Positions 28,100 to 36,090 of a stretch of DNA of 64,000 nt are shown here, in pieces (position 1 is the stretch's first letter; every line of letters starts with the position of its first letter). The position numbers and the translations under genes are program-made. A model generated the notes under the pieces. The model ran no database searches, was not told the origin of the DNA, and saw nothing but the letters and a program-made list of their open reading frames with translations. Origin of the DNA: Mesorhizobium sp. B2-3-4 (GTDB lineage: Bacteria > Pseudomonadota > Alphaproteobacteria > Rhizobiales > Rhizobiaceae); assembly GCF_006442315.1 (NCBI RefSeq), contig NZ_VFVY01000018.1:103999-167998 (forward strand). The letters are read 5' to 3'.

Positions 28100-28954
28100 T
28101 TACTGGTCCGCGATTGGTTCGAGTTTCAGCGCGCCGCGCCGGATTTCGAACAGCATGATACCGGTGGCGACCGCGAGATTGAGTGAATCGGCACGGCCCG
28201 CCTGCGGTATCCTGAGCAGCCTGTCGCAACTCGCCGCCAGGCTTTCGGGCAGTCCCTGCTGTTCGTTGCCCATCATCAGCAGCACCGGCCCGCGGGAGAA
28301 ATCGACCGAGCGGTAGTCGACCGCGCCTTTCAGATGCGTACCGGCGACGAGACCCGAAAAGCCGCCGCGCCAGGCCAGAAATGCCTCGGTCGTCGCCCTG
28401 GCGACAGGGACGGCGAAGATCGATCCCATTGTAGCGCGCACCGTCTCGACGGAAAACGGATCGGTGGTTTCGCCGACCAGGATGACGCCCTTGGCGCCGA
28501 CCGCGTCGACGGTGCGGATGACTGTGCCGAGATTGCCGGGATCGCGCACCCGGTCGAGCGCCACCCAGACATCGCCATTGTCGGCACGGATGTCCTTCAG
28601 GGCGAGGAATTTCTGCGAGAAGACGCCGACCACCATTTGCGGATTGTCGCGGCGGGTGATGGCGACAAGCACTTTTTCCGACACTTCGAGCACGGTGCCG
28701 CCGGCGGCGACCGTGCGCGCCGCGACCCTTTCCACGGCCGGATTGCCGCGTCCTGCCTTGGCGAACACAAGCGTCCTGATCTGCCAGCCGAGGTCGAGCG
28801 CGTCGATGACCAGCTTCAACCCTTCGGCCATGAAGGCGTTCTGCTGGTCGCGGAATTTCTTCAGGGCGAGCGCCTTGATGTCCTTGACCAGCGGATTGGC
28901 GAGGCTGGTGACTTCCTTCACCTGCCCGGGAGCGCCGGCATGCCGTTCGTTCAT
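28100..28954 (-). CDS. TrmH/SpoU family RNA 2'-O-methyltransferase
   Basis: SpoU-class methyltransferase that moves a methyl group from S-adenosylmethionine to a ribose 2'-OH in RNA. The 284-residue product has an N-terminal substrate-binding domain and the C-terminal trefoil-knot SPOUT fold, with ALDRVRDPGNLGTVIRTVDAVGAKGVILVG (motif 1), GPVLLMMGNEQQGLPESLAASCDRLLRIPQAGRADSLNLAVATGIMLFEIRR (motifs 2-3). The target is unclear: tRNA or 23S rRNA are both possible. The start at 28954 (MNERH) directly follows the stop of the next upstream gene, so translation is likely coupled. Confidence 0.88.
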   Translation of the reverse strand: MNERHAGAPGQVKEVTSLANPLVKDIKALALKKFRDQQNAFMAEGLKLVIDALDLGWQIRTLVFAKAGRGNPAVERVAARTVAAGGTVLEVSEKVLVAITRRDNPQMVVGVFSQKFLALKDIRADNGDVWVALDRVRDPGNLGTVIRTVDAVGAKGVILVGETTDPFSVETVRATMGSIFAVPVARATTEAFLAWRGGFSGLVAGTHLKGAVDYRSVDFSRGPVLLMMGNEQQGLPESLAASCDRLLRIPQAGRADSLNLAVATGIMLFEIRRGALKLEPIADQ

Positions 28955-28955
28955 G

Positions 28956-30098
28956 TCAGGCCACCCAGCGCGAAAACAGTGAGGTCGAAAGCGCCCGGCC
29001 GGCGGACTTTTCACGGATGATCAGCTCCCCCGATTCGACCTTGCCGCCCATGCCGGCGAAGGTGTCGCGCATCAGAGCGTGGATGGCGAAGAAGGAGGCG
29101 CGGATCGAATAGGCCGTCAGCACCACGGCAAGCGGTTTCGGGGTCAGGATCGAGCGGCAGAGGTCCGTCAGGTCGGGAAGATCCTCGAACAATTGCCAGA
29201 CTTCTCCCTTGGGACCGCGACCATAGGCCGGCGGATCGAACAGGATGATGTCGTAGCGGCTGCCGCGACGTTCCTCGCGCTCGGCGAACTTCACCGCGTC
29301 GTCGACGATCCAGCGGATCGGCTTTGAACCGAGCCCGGCCATTTCCTGGTTTTCGCGCGCCCAGCCGATCGCCTTCTTCGAGGCATCGACATGGGTCACT
29401 TCGGCGCCGGCGCGGGCCGCCACAAGGGACGCGAGACCGGTATAGCCGAACAGGTTCAGCACCTTGACCGGCCGCCTGGCCGCCGCGATCAGGCTCGCCA
29501 TGTGGTCCCAATGCGAGGCCTGTTCGGGAAAGACGCCGACATGGCGAAACGAGGTGAAACGGCCGAGATAGTCGATACCGTCATGTTTCATCGGCCAGGT
29601 CTCGCCGAGCGGCGCCTTGGGAAACCGCCAGCGGCCGATGCCTTCTTCGTCGGTATCGCCGGTGAAAATGGCGTCGGCGCGCTCCCAATCCCTGGCCGGC
29701 AAGGCCTTGTGCCAGATCGCCTGGCCCTCGGGGCGCACGATGCGGTAGGGGCCGTATTGTTCGAGTTTTTGTCCGGCACCGCTGTCGAGCAGCGCGTAAT
29801 CGGCATTCGGCGCCACTTCGAGGATCAGCGGCAGATGTTCGGCCGGCAGGGCGCCGTCGCGGCGGGCAAGATTGCGCGGCGCCGATTTCGATTCCGCGCG
29901 ATCATCAGTCTTCACTTCCCGCTGTTCACGCGGCTTGGGGTCAGGTCGCGCGGCTCCCCGTTGCTCGTGCGGACGCGCCTGCTGCGCACCGCCTTTCGCG
30001 GGCGGGCGGCTGTCGCGGCGTTTGTCGCGAAAAGACTTCAAGCGGGAGCATCTCCGAGCGGCGTGGCCGCTTTTGGCATAGGGCAACCGGCTTCGCAA
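28956..30098 (-). CDS. Class I SAM-dependent methyltransferase (RlmI-like)
   Basis: A 380-residue predicted RNA or protein methyltransferase of the class I Rossmann type. It has a basic N-terminal extension (about 1-75), a small substrate-binding region, then the SAM-binding VLNLFGYTGLASLVAARAGAEVTHVDASKKAIGWA and the motif IV DPPAYGRGPKGEVW, which resembles RlmI-type N-methyltransferases of ribosomal RNA. The SAM motifs are complete. The N-terminal boundary is uncertain because the leader is low in conservation and rich in Arg/Pro; the shown start is the longest. It is cotranscribed with the TrmH-like gene just downstream. Confidence 0.75.
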   Translation of the reverse strand: MRSRLPYAKSGHAARRCSRLKSFRDKRRDSRPPAKGGAQQARPHEQRGAARPDPKPREQREVKTDDRAESKSAPRNLARRDGALPAEHLPLILEVAPNADYALLDSGAGQKLEQYGPYRIVRPEGQAIWHKALPARDWERADAIFTGDTDEEGIGRWRFPKAPLGETWPMKHDGIDYLGRFTSFRHVGVFPEQASHWDHMASLIAAARRPVKVLNLFGYTGLASLVAARAGAEVTHVDASKKAIGWARENQEMAGLGSKPIRWIVDDAVKFAEREERRGSRYDIILFDPPAYGRGPKGEVWQLFEDLPDLTDLCRSILTPKPLAVVLTAYSIRASFFAIHALMRDTFAGMGGKVESGELIIREKSAGRALSTSLFSRWVA

Positions 30099-30177
30099 CC
30101 AAGTCCGCTTTCGCGGCGCCTTCGGTTGCTGTCGGTCGGCGATGGACCAATGTCAAGGAAACGGGCAAATCTGTTGG

Positions 30178-30867
30178 ATGTCCCGTTCGGAACGCCTGCT
30201 TGACCTCATCCAGTGCCTGCGCCGGCATCGCCGGCCGGTGAGCGGCCATGTGCTGGCCGACGAACTTGGCATTTCGATCCGCACGCTCTACCGCGACATC
30301 GCCACGCTGCAGGGGCAAGGCGCGCCCATCGAGGGCGAGGCGGGGCTTGGCTATGTGCTCAAACCCGGCTTCATGCTGCCGCCGCTGATGTTCAGCGACG
30401 AGGAGATCGAAGCCATCGTGCTCGGTTCGCGCTGGGTGGCCAAGCAACCGGACCGGCGTCTTTCGGCCGCCGCCGCCAATGCGCTGGCCAAGATCGCCGC
30501 CGTGCTGCCGGATGATTTGCGTGACGACCTCGATGCCTCGACGCTGCTGGTCGGGCCGCCGGCCGAAGTCATGGAGAGCATCGATCTCGGCCTGGTTAGG
30601 CAGGCTATCCGCAATGAACGCAAGCTCGCCTTCCGCTACCGCGACGCCGGCGGCGCTGCTTCACGACGTGTGGTGTGGCCGTTCGCACTCGGCTTCTTCG
30701 ACAAGGTGCGGGTCGTGGTGGCATGGTGCGAGGCGCGACAGGATTTCCGGCATTTTCGCACGGACCGCATCACGGACCTGAAGCCGATCGATACACGCTA
30801 TCCGCGCCGGCGCCAGACGATGCTCAAGGAATGGCGGGCGACACTCGACAGGCCGCGCGGCTCATGA
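30178..30867 (+). CDS. YafY/WYL family transcriptional regulator
   Basis: A 229-residue regulator with an N-terminal HTH_11 (DeoR-like winged helix, about residues 4-60: SERLLDLIQCLRRHRRPVSGHVLADELGISIRTLYRDI) and a C-terminal WYL domain that binds ligands or nucleic acid in other members (DLGLVRQAIRNERKLAFRYRD, ending FRTDRITDLKPIDTRYPRRR). Start at 30178 (MSRSER); an upstream ATG at 30142 lies in a weakly conserved leader. It may control the VOC and EVE-domain genes 75 bp downstream on the same strand. The inducing signal is unknown. Confidence 0.9.
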   Translation: MSRSERLLDLIQCLRRHRRPVSGHVLADELGISIRTLYRDIATLQGQGAPIEGEAGLGYVLKPGFMLPPLMFSDEEIEAIVLGSRWVAKQPDRRLSAAAANALAKIAAVLPDDLRDDLDASTLLVGPPAEVMESIDLGLVRQAIRNERKLAFRYRDAGGAASRRVVWPFALGFFDKVRVVVAWCEARQDFRHFRTDRITDLKPIDTRYPRRRQTMLKEWRATLDRPRGS

Positions 30868-30941
30868 TCGCTGCTGCCAGAATCTGACAGTAGGCTGTTC
30901 TAGGATCTCCCAATCGAAACGCCGACCCTTGGAGATCAGCC

Positions 30942-31322
30942 ATGACCAGCCCGAACTTCGTCATCCTCTATGTCGACCAGCCGCTGACAAGCGGTGCCTT
31001 CTACAGCGCGCTTCTGGGACGCGAGCCGGTCGAAAGCGCGCCGACCTTCGTGCTGTTCGTGCTCGATGGCGGCTTCAAGCTCGGGCTGTGGTCGCGCCAT
31101 ACGGTCGAACCGGCAGCCGCTGCCGCGGGCGGTGGCGGAGAGATCGTCTTCGCCCTGGAAACGCCCGGCGCCGTCGATGCCACCCATGAAGACTGGGCAA
31201 AGCGCGGGCTCAAGATCCTGCAGACGCCGACCGACATGGATTTCGGCCGCACCTTCGTCGCGCTCGACCCCGACAATCATCGGCTGCGTGTATATTGGCT
31301 GAACGATGGAGAGCAGGCATGA
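30942..31322 (+). CDS. VOC family (glyoxalase-like) protein
   Basis: A 126-residue single VOC domain protein: FVILYVDQPLTSGAFYSALLGREPVESAPTFVLFVLDGGFKLGLWSR in the first beta-alpha-beta-beta-beta unit and DFGRTFVALDPDNHRLRVYWL in the second. The family includes glyoxalases, extradiol dioxygenases and resistance proteins; the metal ligands cannot be fixed here, so no activity is assigned. A GGAGA ribosome-binding site lies upstream. It overlaps the next gene by four bases (ATGA), so the two are translationally coupled. Confidence 0.85.
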   Translation: MTSPNFVILYVDQPLTSGAFYSALLGREPVESAPTFVLFVLDGGFKLGLWSRHTVEPAAAAAGGGGEIVFALETPGAVDATHEDWAKRGLKILQTPTDMDFGRTFVALDPDNHRLRVYWLNDGEQA

Positions 31323-31756
31323 ACGCCTGCTGGATCGCGGTGGCGTCGGCGCAGCATGTCCGGCGCGGCCGCAAGGACGGCTTCATGCAGGTCAACCATG
31401 GCAAGGCCGCGCCGCTGCGCCGCGTCAGGCCCGGCGATGGCATCGTCTACTATTCACCGACCACCGTCTTGGGCGAGAGAGACGGTCTGCAGGCATTCAC
31501 GGCGATCGGCACGGTGCGGGAAGGAGAGCCCTATCAAGGCGTCATGGGCGGCGGCTTCACGCCCTACCGCCGTGATGTCGATTGGGCGCAGGCACGGGAA
31601 ACGCCGATCAAGCCCTTGCTCGACCGTCTGGACTTCACATCAGGCAAATCGAACTGGGGCTATCAGCTGCGCTTCGGCCTGTTTGCGATCAGCGAAGGCG
31701 ACTTCTCGCTGATCGCCGAAGCGATGAGCACCAAATTGGCTGCGTCAGCGAGCTAG
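31319..31756 (+). CDS. EVE domain (PUA-like) protein
   Basis: A 145-residue EVE domain protein (UPF0310, PUA-like fold). It starts CWIAVASAQHVRRGRKDGFMQVNHGKAAPLRRVRPGDGIVYYSPTT, the typical motif, and ends LRFGLFAISEGDFSLIAEAM. EVE domains are thought to bind modified bases in DNA or RNA, and they often pair with defence or nucleotide-damage genes; that link is not shown here. It shares an operon with the VOC protein and the WYL regulator, which is unusual enough to note. Its last four bases overlap the convergent ornithine cyclodeaminase gene. Confidence 0.8.
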   Translation: MNACWIAVASAQHVRRGRKDGFMQVNHGKAAPLRRVRPGDGIVYYSPTTVLGERDGLQAFTAIGTVREGEPYQGVMGGGFTPYRRDVDWAQARETPIKPLLDRLDFTSGKSNWGYQLRFGLFAISEGDFSLIAEAMSTKLAASAS

Positions 31757-32718
31757 CTCTTGAGGGCGTTGTAAACGGCAATGCCGGCCGCCAGGTCCTC
31801 GAGCGCGGCGCCGACCGACTTGAACAGCGTGATCTCGTCGGCGCTGCCGCGGCCTTCCTTCTGGCCGCGCGCCAGTTCGTGCAGGTCGGCAATGATGGCT
31901 TCCGGCTTCAGCACGCCGGATGCCAGTGGCTGGACGATGTCGCCGGCCTCCTTGCTGGCGCCGGCGCGGGTATCGACATAGACGCGGGCGCGCATGATTG
32001 CGTCGTCATCGCTTTCGCGCATCGTGGGCGTGAAGCCGCCCACCAGGTCGACATGGGTTCCCGGCCGAAGCAGCGCGCCCTTGATCAGCGGCTCAGTGGT
32101 GATCGTCGCCGAGGAGACGATGTCGGCTTGGCCAAGCTCGGCGTCGAGATCGGTCGCCGCGCTCGCCGCGAAACCCTCGGCGCGCAGATCGGCAGCGACC
32201 TTCTCGGCGTTGGCCGGGGTGCGGTTCCAGATGCGGATGGTCTTGATCGGCCGTACCGCGCTGTGCGCCTTGGCGAGGAAGGGCGACAGCGCGCCGGCGC
32301 CGACCACAAGCAGCCGCGAGGCATCATCGCGCGAGAGATAGGACGCCGCGAGCGCCGAGGCGCAGGCCGTGCGCCACTGCGTCAGCCGCTGGCCATCGAT
32401 CAGGGCCTCCGGTTCGCCGGTGCTGCCATCGAGCAGGAGATAGAGCCCCATCACGGCGGGCTTGCCGATGGCATTGTTGTCGGGCGAGACGGTGACGATC
32501 TTGACGCCGATATGACCGCCGGCCGAACCGCCAGCGGCGTGAAAATCGGTCCAGGCCGGCATCAGTAGCAAGGTCGACGCGGCCCCGTCGGGCCGTTCGA
32601 CCGCGTGATGATGCCTGACGGGCTGAACCGCGCCCTCGCGAAATGCCGTGCGCAGCGTCTCGACCAATCCAGGAAAGGTCAGCGCGCGATCGACCTCGGC
32701 GGCCGAAATGGTCAGCAT
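31753..32718 (-). CDS. Ornithine cyclodeaminase/mu-crystallin family
   Basis: NAD(P)-dependent enzyme family of 321 residues that includes ornithine cyclodeaminase and ketimine or imino acid reductases. Visible are MLTISAAEVDRALTFPGLVETLRTAFREGAV, GHIGVKIVTVSPDNNAIGKPAVMGLYLLLDGSTGEPEALIDGQRLTQWRTACASALAASYLSRDDASRLLVVGAGALSPF and the second Rossmann region. A Lys in GVKIV is the usual catalytic candidate (inferred). Several paralogues with differing substrates are normal in rhizobia, so calling it true ornithine cyclodeaminase is not secure. It follows lapA on the same strand by 37 bp. Confidence 0.8.
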   Translation of the reverse strand: MLTISAAEVDRALTFPGLVETLRTAFREGAVQPVRHHHAVERPDGAASTLLLMPAWTDFHAAGGSAGGHIGVKIVTVSPDNNAIGKPAVMGLYLLLDGSTGEPEALIDGQRLTQWRTACASALAASYLSRDDASRLLVVGAGALSPFLAKAHSAVRPIKTIRIWNRTPANAEKVAADLRAEGFAASAATDLDAELGQADIVSSATITTEPLIKGALLRPGTHVDLVGGFTPTMRESDDDAIMRARVYVDTRAGASKEAGDIVQPLASGVLKPEAIIADLHELARGQKEGRGSADEITLFKSVGAALEDLAAGIAVYNALKS

Positions 32719-32755
32719 GAAAGACTCCGTGAAAAGAAACGCGCCGGAAAGCGGT

Positions 32756-33088
32756 TCAAACGGTCGGCTTCGGCAGCACCGGCCCTTGCGGCGCCGACGG
32801 CGCGCGGCTGACCGCCTGGCGCAGGTTTTCGGCCTCGACGCCGCGCTGGCGCGCCAGTTTGCGATAGCGGCCTTGCTTGACCCAGGTTGCCAGGCTGCCG
32901 ACGATCATACCGATGGCGAGCGCCAGGAACAGGAAGATGAACAGCGGCAAGGTCAGCGTGAGCTTCGGATTGCCGGGGTTGAACGGGTCCAGCGTGAAGG
33001 CGACGAGTTCGCGGTTGGCGACGGCCAGCGCGATCAGGACGATCGCCAGGGGCACGAAGACCACGATGAGCATGAAGCGATTGAGCAT
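32756..33088 (-). CDS. lapA: LapA family (DUF1049) membrane protein
   Basis: A 110-residue inner membrane protein of the LapA/DUF1049 (YciS) family, which in E. coli works with LapB in lipopolysaccharide assembly control. Two hydrophobic segments (about residues 5-27 and 46-68) flank the conserved VANRELVAFTLDPF, followed by a cytosolic coiled tail (RYRKLARQRGVEAENLRQAV). It is encoded just after ihfB, as in many proteobacteria. The tail is longer than in some homologues. No lapB is present next to it here. Confidence 0.8.
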   Translation of the reverse strand: MLNRFMLIVVFVPLAIVLIALAVANRELVAFTLDPFNPGNPKLTLTLPLFIFLFLALAIGMIVGSLATWVKQGRYRKLARQRGVEAENLRQAVSRAPSAPQGPVLPKPTV

Positions 33089-33118
33089 GATGTTTTCCGT
33101 CGCGAGCGGCCGGGAGGC

Positions 33119-33403
33119 CTACTTGCCGCCGTTCAGCCTTTCACGCAGTTCCTTGCCGGTCTTGAAGAACGGCACCCATTTCTCCTCGACCTCGACGGAT
33201 TCGCCTGTGCGCGGGTTGCGGCCAGTGCGGGCGGGCCGGTTCTTCACCGAAAAAGCGCCGAAACCGCGCAGTTCGACCCGGTTGCCCTCGGCAAGCGCGT
33301 CGGTGATCTCGTCGAAGATCGCGCCGACGATGTTTTCGACGTCGCGCAGGAAAAGATGCGGATTGCGCGTTGCAATAATCTGCACAAGTTCGGACTTGAT
33401 CAT
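33119..33403 (-). CDS. ihfB: Integration host factor subunit beta
   Basis: HU/IHF-family DNA-bending protein, the beta subunit of IHF, 94 residues. It opens MIKSELVQIIA and carries the signature VELRGFGAFSVKNRPARTGRNPRTGESVEVEEKWVPFFKTGKELRERLN, with the beta-arm Pro/Arg contacts that intercalate DNA. IHF bends DNA at sigma-54 promoters, which is relevant because rpoN lies 4 kb away. Its place between sppA and lapA is conserved. The start is ATG at 33403. Confidence 0.95.
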   Translation of the reverse strand: MIKSELVQIIATRNPHLFLRDVENIVGAIFDEITDALAEGNRVELRGFGAFSVKNRPARTGRNPRTGESVEVEEKWVPFFKTGKELRERLNGGK

Positions 33404-33485
33404 CAGACGGGTCCCCGTGAAAGCAGTTCGGTCAAAATTATCAGGATGATTTTATTTGCTTTTTTGAGCTGTCCCAAACGGCTTC

Positions 33486-34442
33486 TCAAGGGTGCCAGAC
33501 GGAAACGAGACCGTCAAGAAACAAGCGGTCGGCGCCAAGTTCATGGATGACGTCGCCGCCGGAATCCGGCAGGCCGAGCGCGCCGGCGATCGTGCGTGCC
33601 ATCGCCTTCGAGAACAGGAAGCCGCCGCGCCGTTCGGTGTCCTTCCACTCGACCACCTTGAGCTTGGCATCGACCCCCTTGGTCGCCAGCCAGTCGATCG
33701 CCACGGACTCGCCGCCGACGGCGTCGATCAGCCCGTTGGCAACACCCTGGCGGCCGGTGAAGATCGAACCGTCGGCGAGCGCCAGCGCCTGTTCACGGGT
33801 CATCTTGCGGCGTTCGGCGACGATGCCGACGAACCAGTCGTAGCTGTCGAGAATGAGCTTGCGGACCATGGCGCGCTCGTCGTCATTGGTCGGCTTGAAG
33901 GGCGAGGGCGAGGCCTTCAGCGGCGAGGATTTCACCTCTTCCAGCTTGACGCCGAGCTTGTCCATCAGGCCGCTGACGTCAGGATACTGGATCAGCACGC
34001 CGATCGAGCCGACGATCGAGGTCTTGCGGGCGACAATATGGTCGGCGGCGCTTGCAATCATGTAGCCCGCCGATGCAGCGAGCGTGCCGACCTCGGCCAC
34101 GACCGGCTTGTCGGCGGCCAGCTTGCGCACCTCCTCGTAGATGGACTCTCCACCGACGGTGGTGCCGCCAGGCGAGTCGATCGCCAGGATCACGCCTTTG
34201 ACCTGCGACGACTGGCGGATGGTCTCCAGCCGCTTGATCAGTTCGTCGTCCTCGGTGATCGTGCCCTCGATCCTGACCTTGGCGATATGGTCGACGGCGG
34301 AGCCGCCAAAATCGCCGCGATAGAACCATGCCGACAGCGCAATCACCCCGAGTGCGACGATGCCCATGGCCGCGACACGCCAGAAAGTCAGCTTGCGCCG
34401 CAAGCGGCGGCGGTCGATCAGGTCGTCGGCTCTCAATGCCAT
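33486..34442 (-). CDS. sppA: Signal peptide peptidase SppA (short form)
   Basis: Membrane serine protease of the S49 family that digests cleaved signal peptides. The 318-residue product has an N-terminal membrane anchor (about 25-45) and one protease domain with the Ser-Lys dyad: Ser in GTLAASAGYMIAS and Lys in VARKTSIVGSIGVL. It is the 36-kDa short type common in Gram-negative alphaproteobacteria, not the duplicated 67-kDa E. coli form. The start at 34442 (MALRADD) is preferred over the ATG four codons earlier. It leads a probable sppA-ihfB-lapA-ocd unit. Confidence 0.92.
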   Translation of the reverse strand: MALRADDLIDRRRLRRKLTFWRVAAMGIVALGVIALSAWFYRGDFGGSAVDHIAKVRIEGTITEDDELIKRLETIRQSSQVKGVILAIDSPGGTTVGGESIYEEVRKLAADKPVVAEVGTLAASAGYMIASAADHIVARKTSIVGSIGVLIQYPDVSGLMDKLGVKLEEVKSSPLKASPSPFKPTNDDERAMVRKLILDSYDWFVGIVAERRKMTREQALALADGSIFTGRQGVANGLIDAVGGESVAIDWLATKGVDAKLKVVEWKDTERRGGFLFSKAMARTIAGALGLPDSGGDVIHELGADRLFLDGLVSVWHP

Positions 34443-34796
34443 CGTCAGCCTCACAGTCAGCGGGAAGACACGCTTTTAGACCATGATGTCCCCATCGGGA
34501 AGCAGTTCCGTCCCGCAGATGGCGCGGCAATCCGCGCGAGGGTCGTTGTACTGTCAGTTTTGTGACTGGCCTGGGTGAGGGACGCAAGGTAAGGGGGAAG
34601 AACTTCGGTGATGAAAAAAGACGCACGAACGTCAATTTCTGCTATGAAGCTCTGGCTGTTGTGCTGACCCGGGTTTCGTTGGTGCAACGGCAGCTGTCAC
34701 ATTTTTGCGGTTTTCGTCGGCTTGTGCTTGCTTGAGGGCGCTGGCGTCCCACCTATAGGCGGTGCCCCAGGGGCAGGGTTTTAGAAGAAAGCAGTC
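34443..34796. other. Intergenic region between sppA and lptC
   Basis: 354 bp with no convincing gene. It holds divergent upstream sequence for sppA and lptC, including the lptC promoter candidate at 34731-34758 listed separately. Nothing else in it, such as a tRNA or a stem-loop with a T-run, is recognisable. Confidence 0.6.
34731..34758 (+). promoter_or_regulatory. Housekeeping-type promoter of the lpt operon
   Basis: CTTGAG (34731-34736), a 16-bp spacer and CTATAG (34753-34758) match the rhizobial sigma-70 consensus CTTGAC-N17-CTATAT at 10 of 12 positions. The start of lptC is about 40 bp further on. Confidence 0.5.
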
Positions 34797-35510
34797 ATGT
34801 TAGCGCGACCGAATGAACCGACCAGCCCGGAGACGGAGTTGGCTCCCCCGGCGGATGGCTGGACGCGGGGCGAGGCGTTCGACCGCGCCCAGCGTCATTC
34901 GCGCCGCGTCCGCGTGCTCAAATTCGCCGTGCCCTTGGCCGCGGCGTTGATCGCGGTCGCCTTTCCCGTCTATTCCTATCTTGCCGCGCCGGTCTCCGTC
35001 GCGGTGCAGACGGAAGGAACCGCCTTTTCCAACGGCAAGCTGGTGATGGCCAATCCTAAGCTCAACGGGTTCACCAAGCTGAAGCAGCCCTATTCGATGA
35101 CGGCGTTGCGCGCGATACAGGACGTCAGCACGCAAGGCATCATCGAGCTCGAAGGCATAGACGCCAAGGTGCCGATCGCTCCCGACAATGTCGCGGCAAT
35201 ACAAGCCTCGCGCGGTACCTATGATCGCGACGGCAATACGATGAAGCTGAACAGCGACGTTACGATCACAACGACGGACGGCCTGCAAGCCAAGTTCAAA
35301 TCGGTCTTCCTCGACATGGGCAAAGGCACTATGAAGACGGATGATCCGGTCGATGTCAGCCGTGGCGGATCGCAGATCACGGCGGCTTCCATGTCGGTCC
35401 AGGACAATGGCAAGATCCTGGTGTTCGAGAACAAAGTACGTGTCAACATCGATCCCGCCGTTCTGAAGGCGGCTGAGGCAAAGGGCGAAGAAGCGAATGT
35501 GGCTCAATAG
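34797..35510 (+). CDS. lptC: LPS transport protein LptC
   Basis: Inner membrane anchored component of the Lpt bridge that passes lipopolysaccharide from the LptBFG ATPase to LptA. The 237-residue product has a short cytosolic head, one membrane helix (about residues 40-62, LKFAVPLAAALIAVAFPVYSYL), and a periplasmic beta-jellyroll with LVMANPKLNGFTKLKQPYSMTALRAIQDVSTQGIIELEGIDAKVPI. It is longer than E. coli LptC (191), as usual in alphaproteobacteria. It overlaps lptA by 14 bp. It is the first gene of lptC-lptA-lptB-rpoN. Confidence 0.9.
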   Translation: MLARPNEPTSPETELAPPADGWTRGEAFDRAQRHSRRVRVLKFAVPLAAALIAVAFPVYSYLAAPVSVAVQTEGTAFSNGKLVMANPKLNGFTKLKQPYSMTALRAIQDVSTQGIIELEGIDAKVPIAPDNVAAIQASRGTYDRDGNTMKLNSDVTITTTDGLQAKFKSVFLDMGKGTMKTDDPVDVSRGGSQITAASMSVQDNGKILVFENKVRVNIDPAVLKAAEAKGEEANVAQ

Positions 35511-36090
35511 TTCGACACGGCTTGTGGCCGCAACCTCGGCGCTGTTCCTGCTCGGTCTGGCGCCGTCGCTGGCCCAGTCCGGGGCAACCAGCCAGGTGTC
35601 GGGTCTCAAACTGGCCGGTGACAAGCCGATCCAGATCGAAAGCGACAAGCTGGAGGTCCACCAGGCAGACAGTGTCGCCATCTTCACGGGCAACGTCACC
35701 GTCGTCCAGGGGCCGACGCTGATGAAGGCCGGCAAGATGATGGTCTATTACGTCAAGGATCCCAATGCGGGCGCCAAGGGCGCTGAAGCCGCCGGGGCGG
35801 CGGCCATGACCGGTTCGGCCAACATCGACCACCTGGAAATCTCCGACAAGGTCTACATCAAGTCGGATCAGCAGGTCGCCACCGGCGATCAGGGCAGCTT
35901 CGACATGAAGAGCCAGGTTCTGGTGCTTTCCGGCAAGAAGGTCGTCCTGTCGCAAAACGACAACGTCCTGGTTGGCTGCAAGCTCACCGTGCAGATGAAG
36001 AGCGGGCTGGCCCAGGTCGATCCGTGCGCCGGCCAGCGTGTCCAGATGTCGATCACACCGCCGCCGAAATCGGGAGCGACGAACCCCTGA
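35497..36090 (+). CDS. lptA: LPS transport periplasmic protein LptA
   Basis: Periplasmic lipopolysaccharide carrier that bridges inner and outer membranes. The 197-residue product has an N-terminal signal peptide (hydrophobic core about residues 8-22, cleaved near LAQS) and the OstA-like domain: GLKLAGDKPIQIESDKLEVHQADSVAIFTGNVTVVQGPTLMKAGKMMVYY and later DNVLVGCKLTVQMKSGLAQVDPC. The end is Pro/Ser-rich. The start is inside the lptC 3' end (14-bp overlap) and its stop overlaps the lptB start codon, so the three are translationally coupled. Confidence 0.9.
   Translation: MWLNSSTRLVAATSALFLLGLAPSLAQSGATSQVSGLKLAGDKPIQIESDKLEVHQADSVAIFTGNVTVVQGPTLMKAGKMMVYYVKDPNAGAKGAEAAGAAAMTGSANIDHLEISDKVYIKSDQQVATGDQGSFDMKSQVLVLSGKKVVLSQNDNVLVGCKLTVQMKSGLAQVDPCAGQRVQMSITPPPKSGATNP

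Noticed and set aside
31582..32568. 328-residue plus-strand open frame
   Set aside because: It mirrors the ornithine cyclodeaminase-family gene and has no conserved motif.
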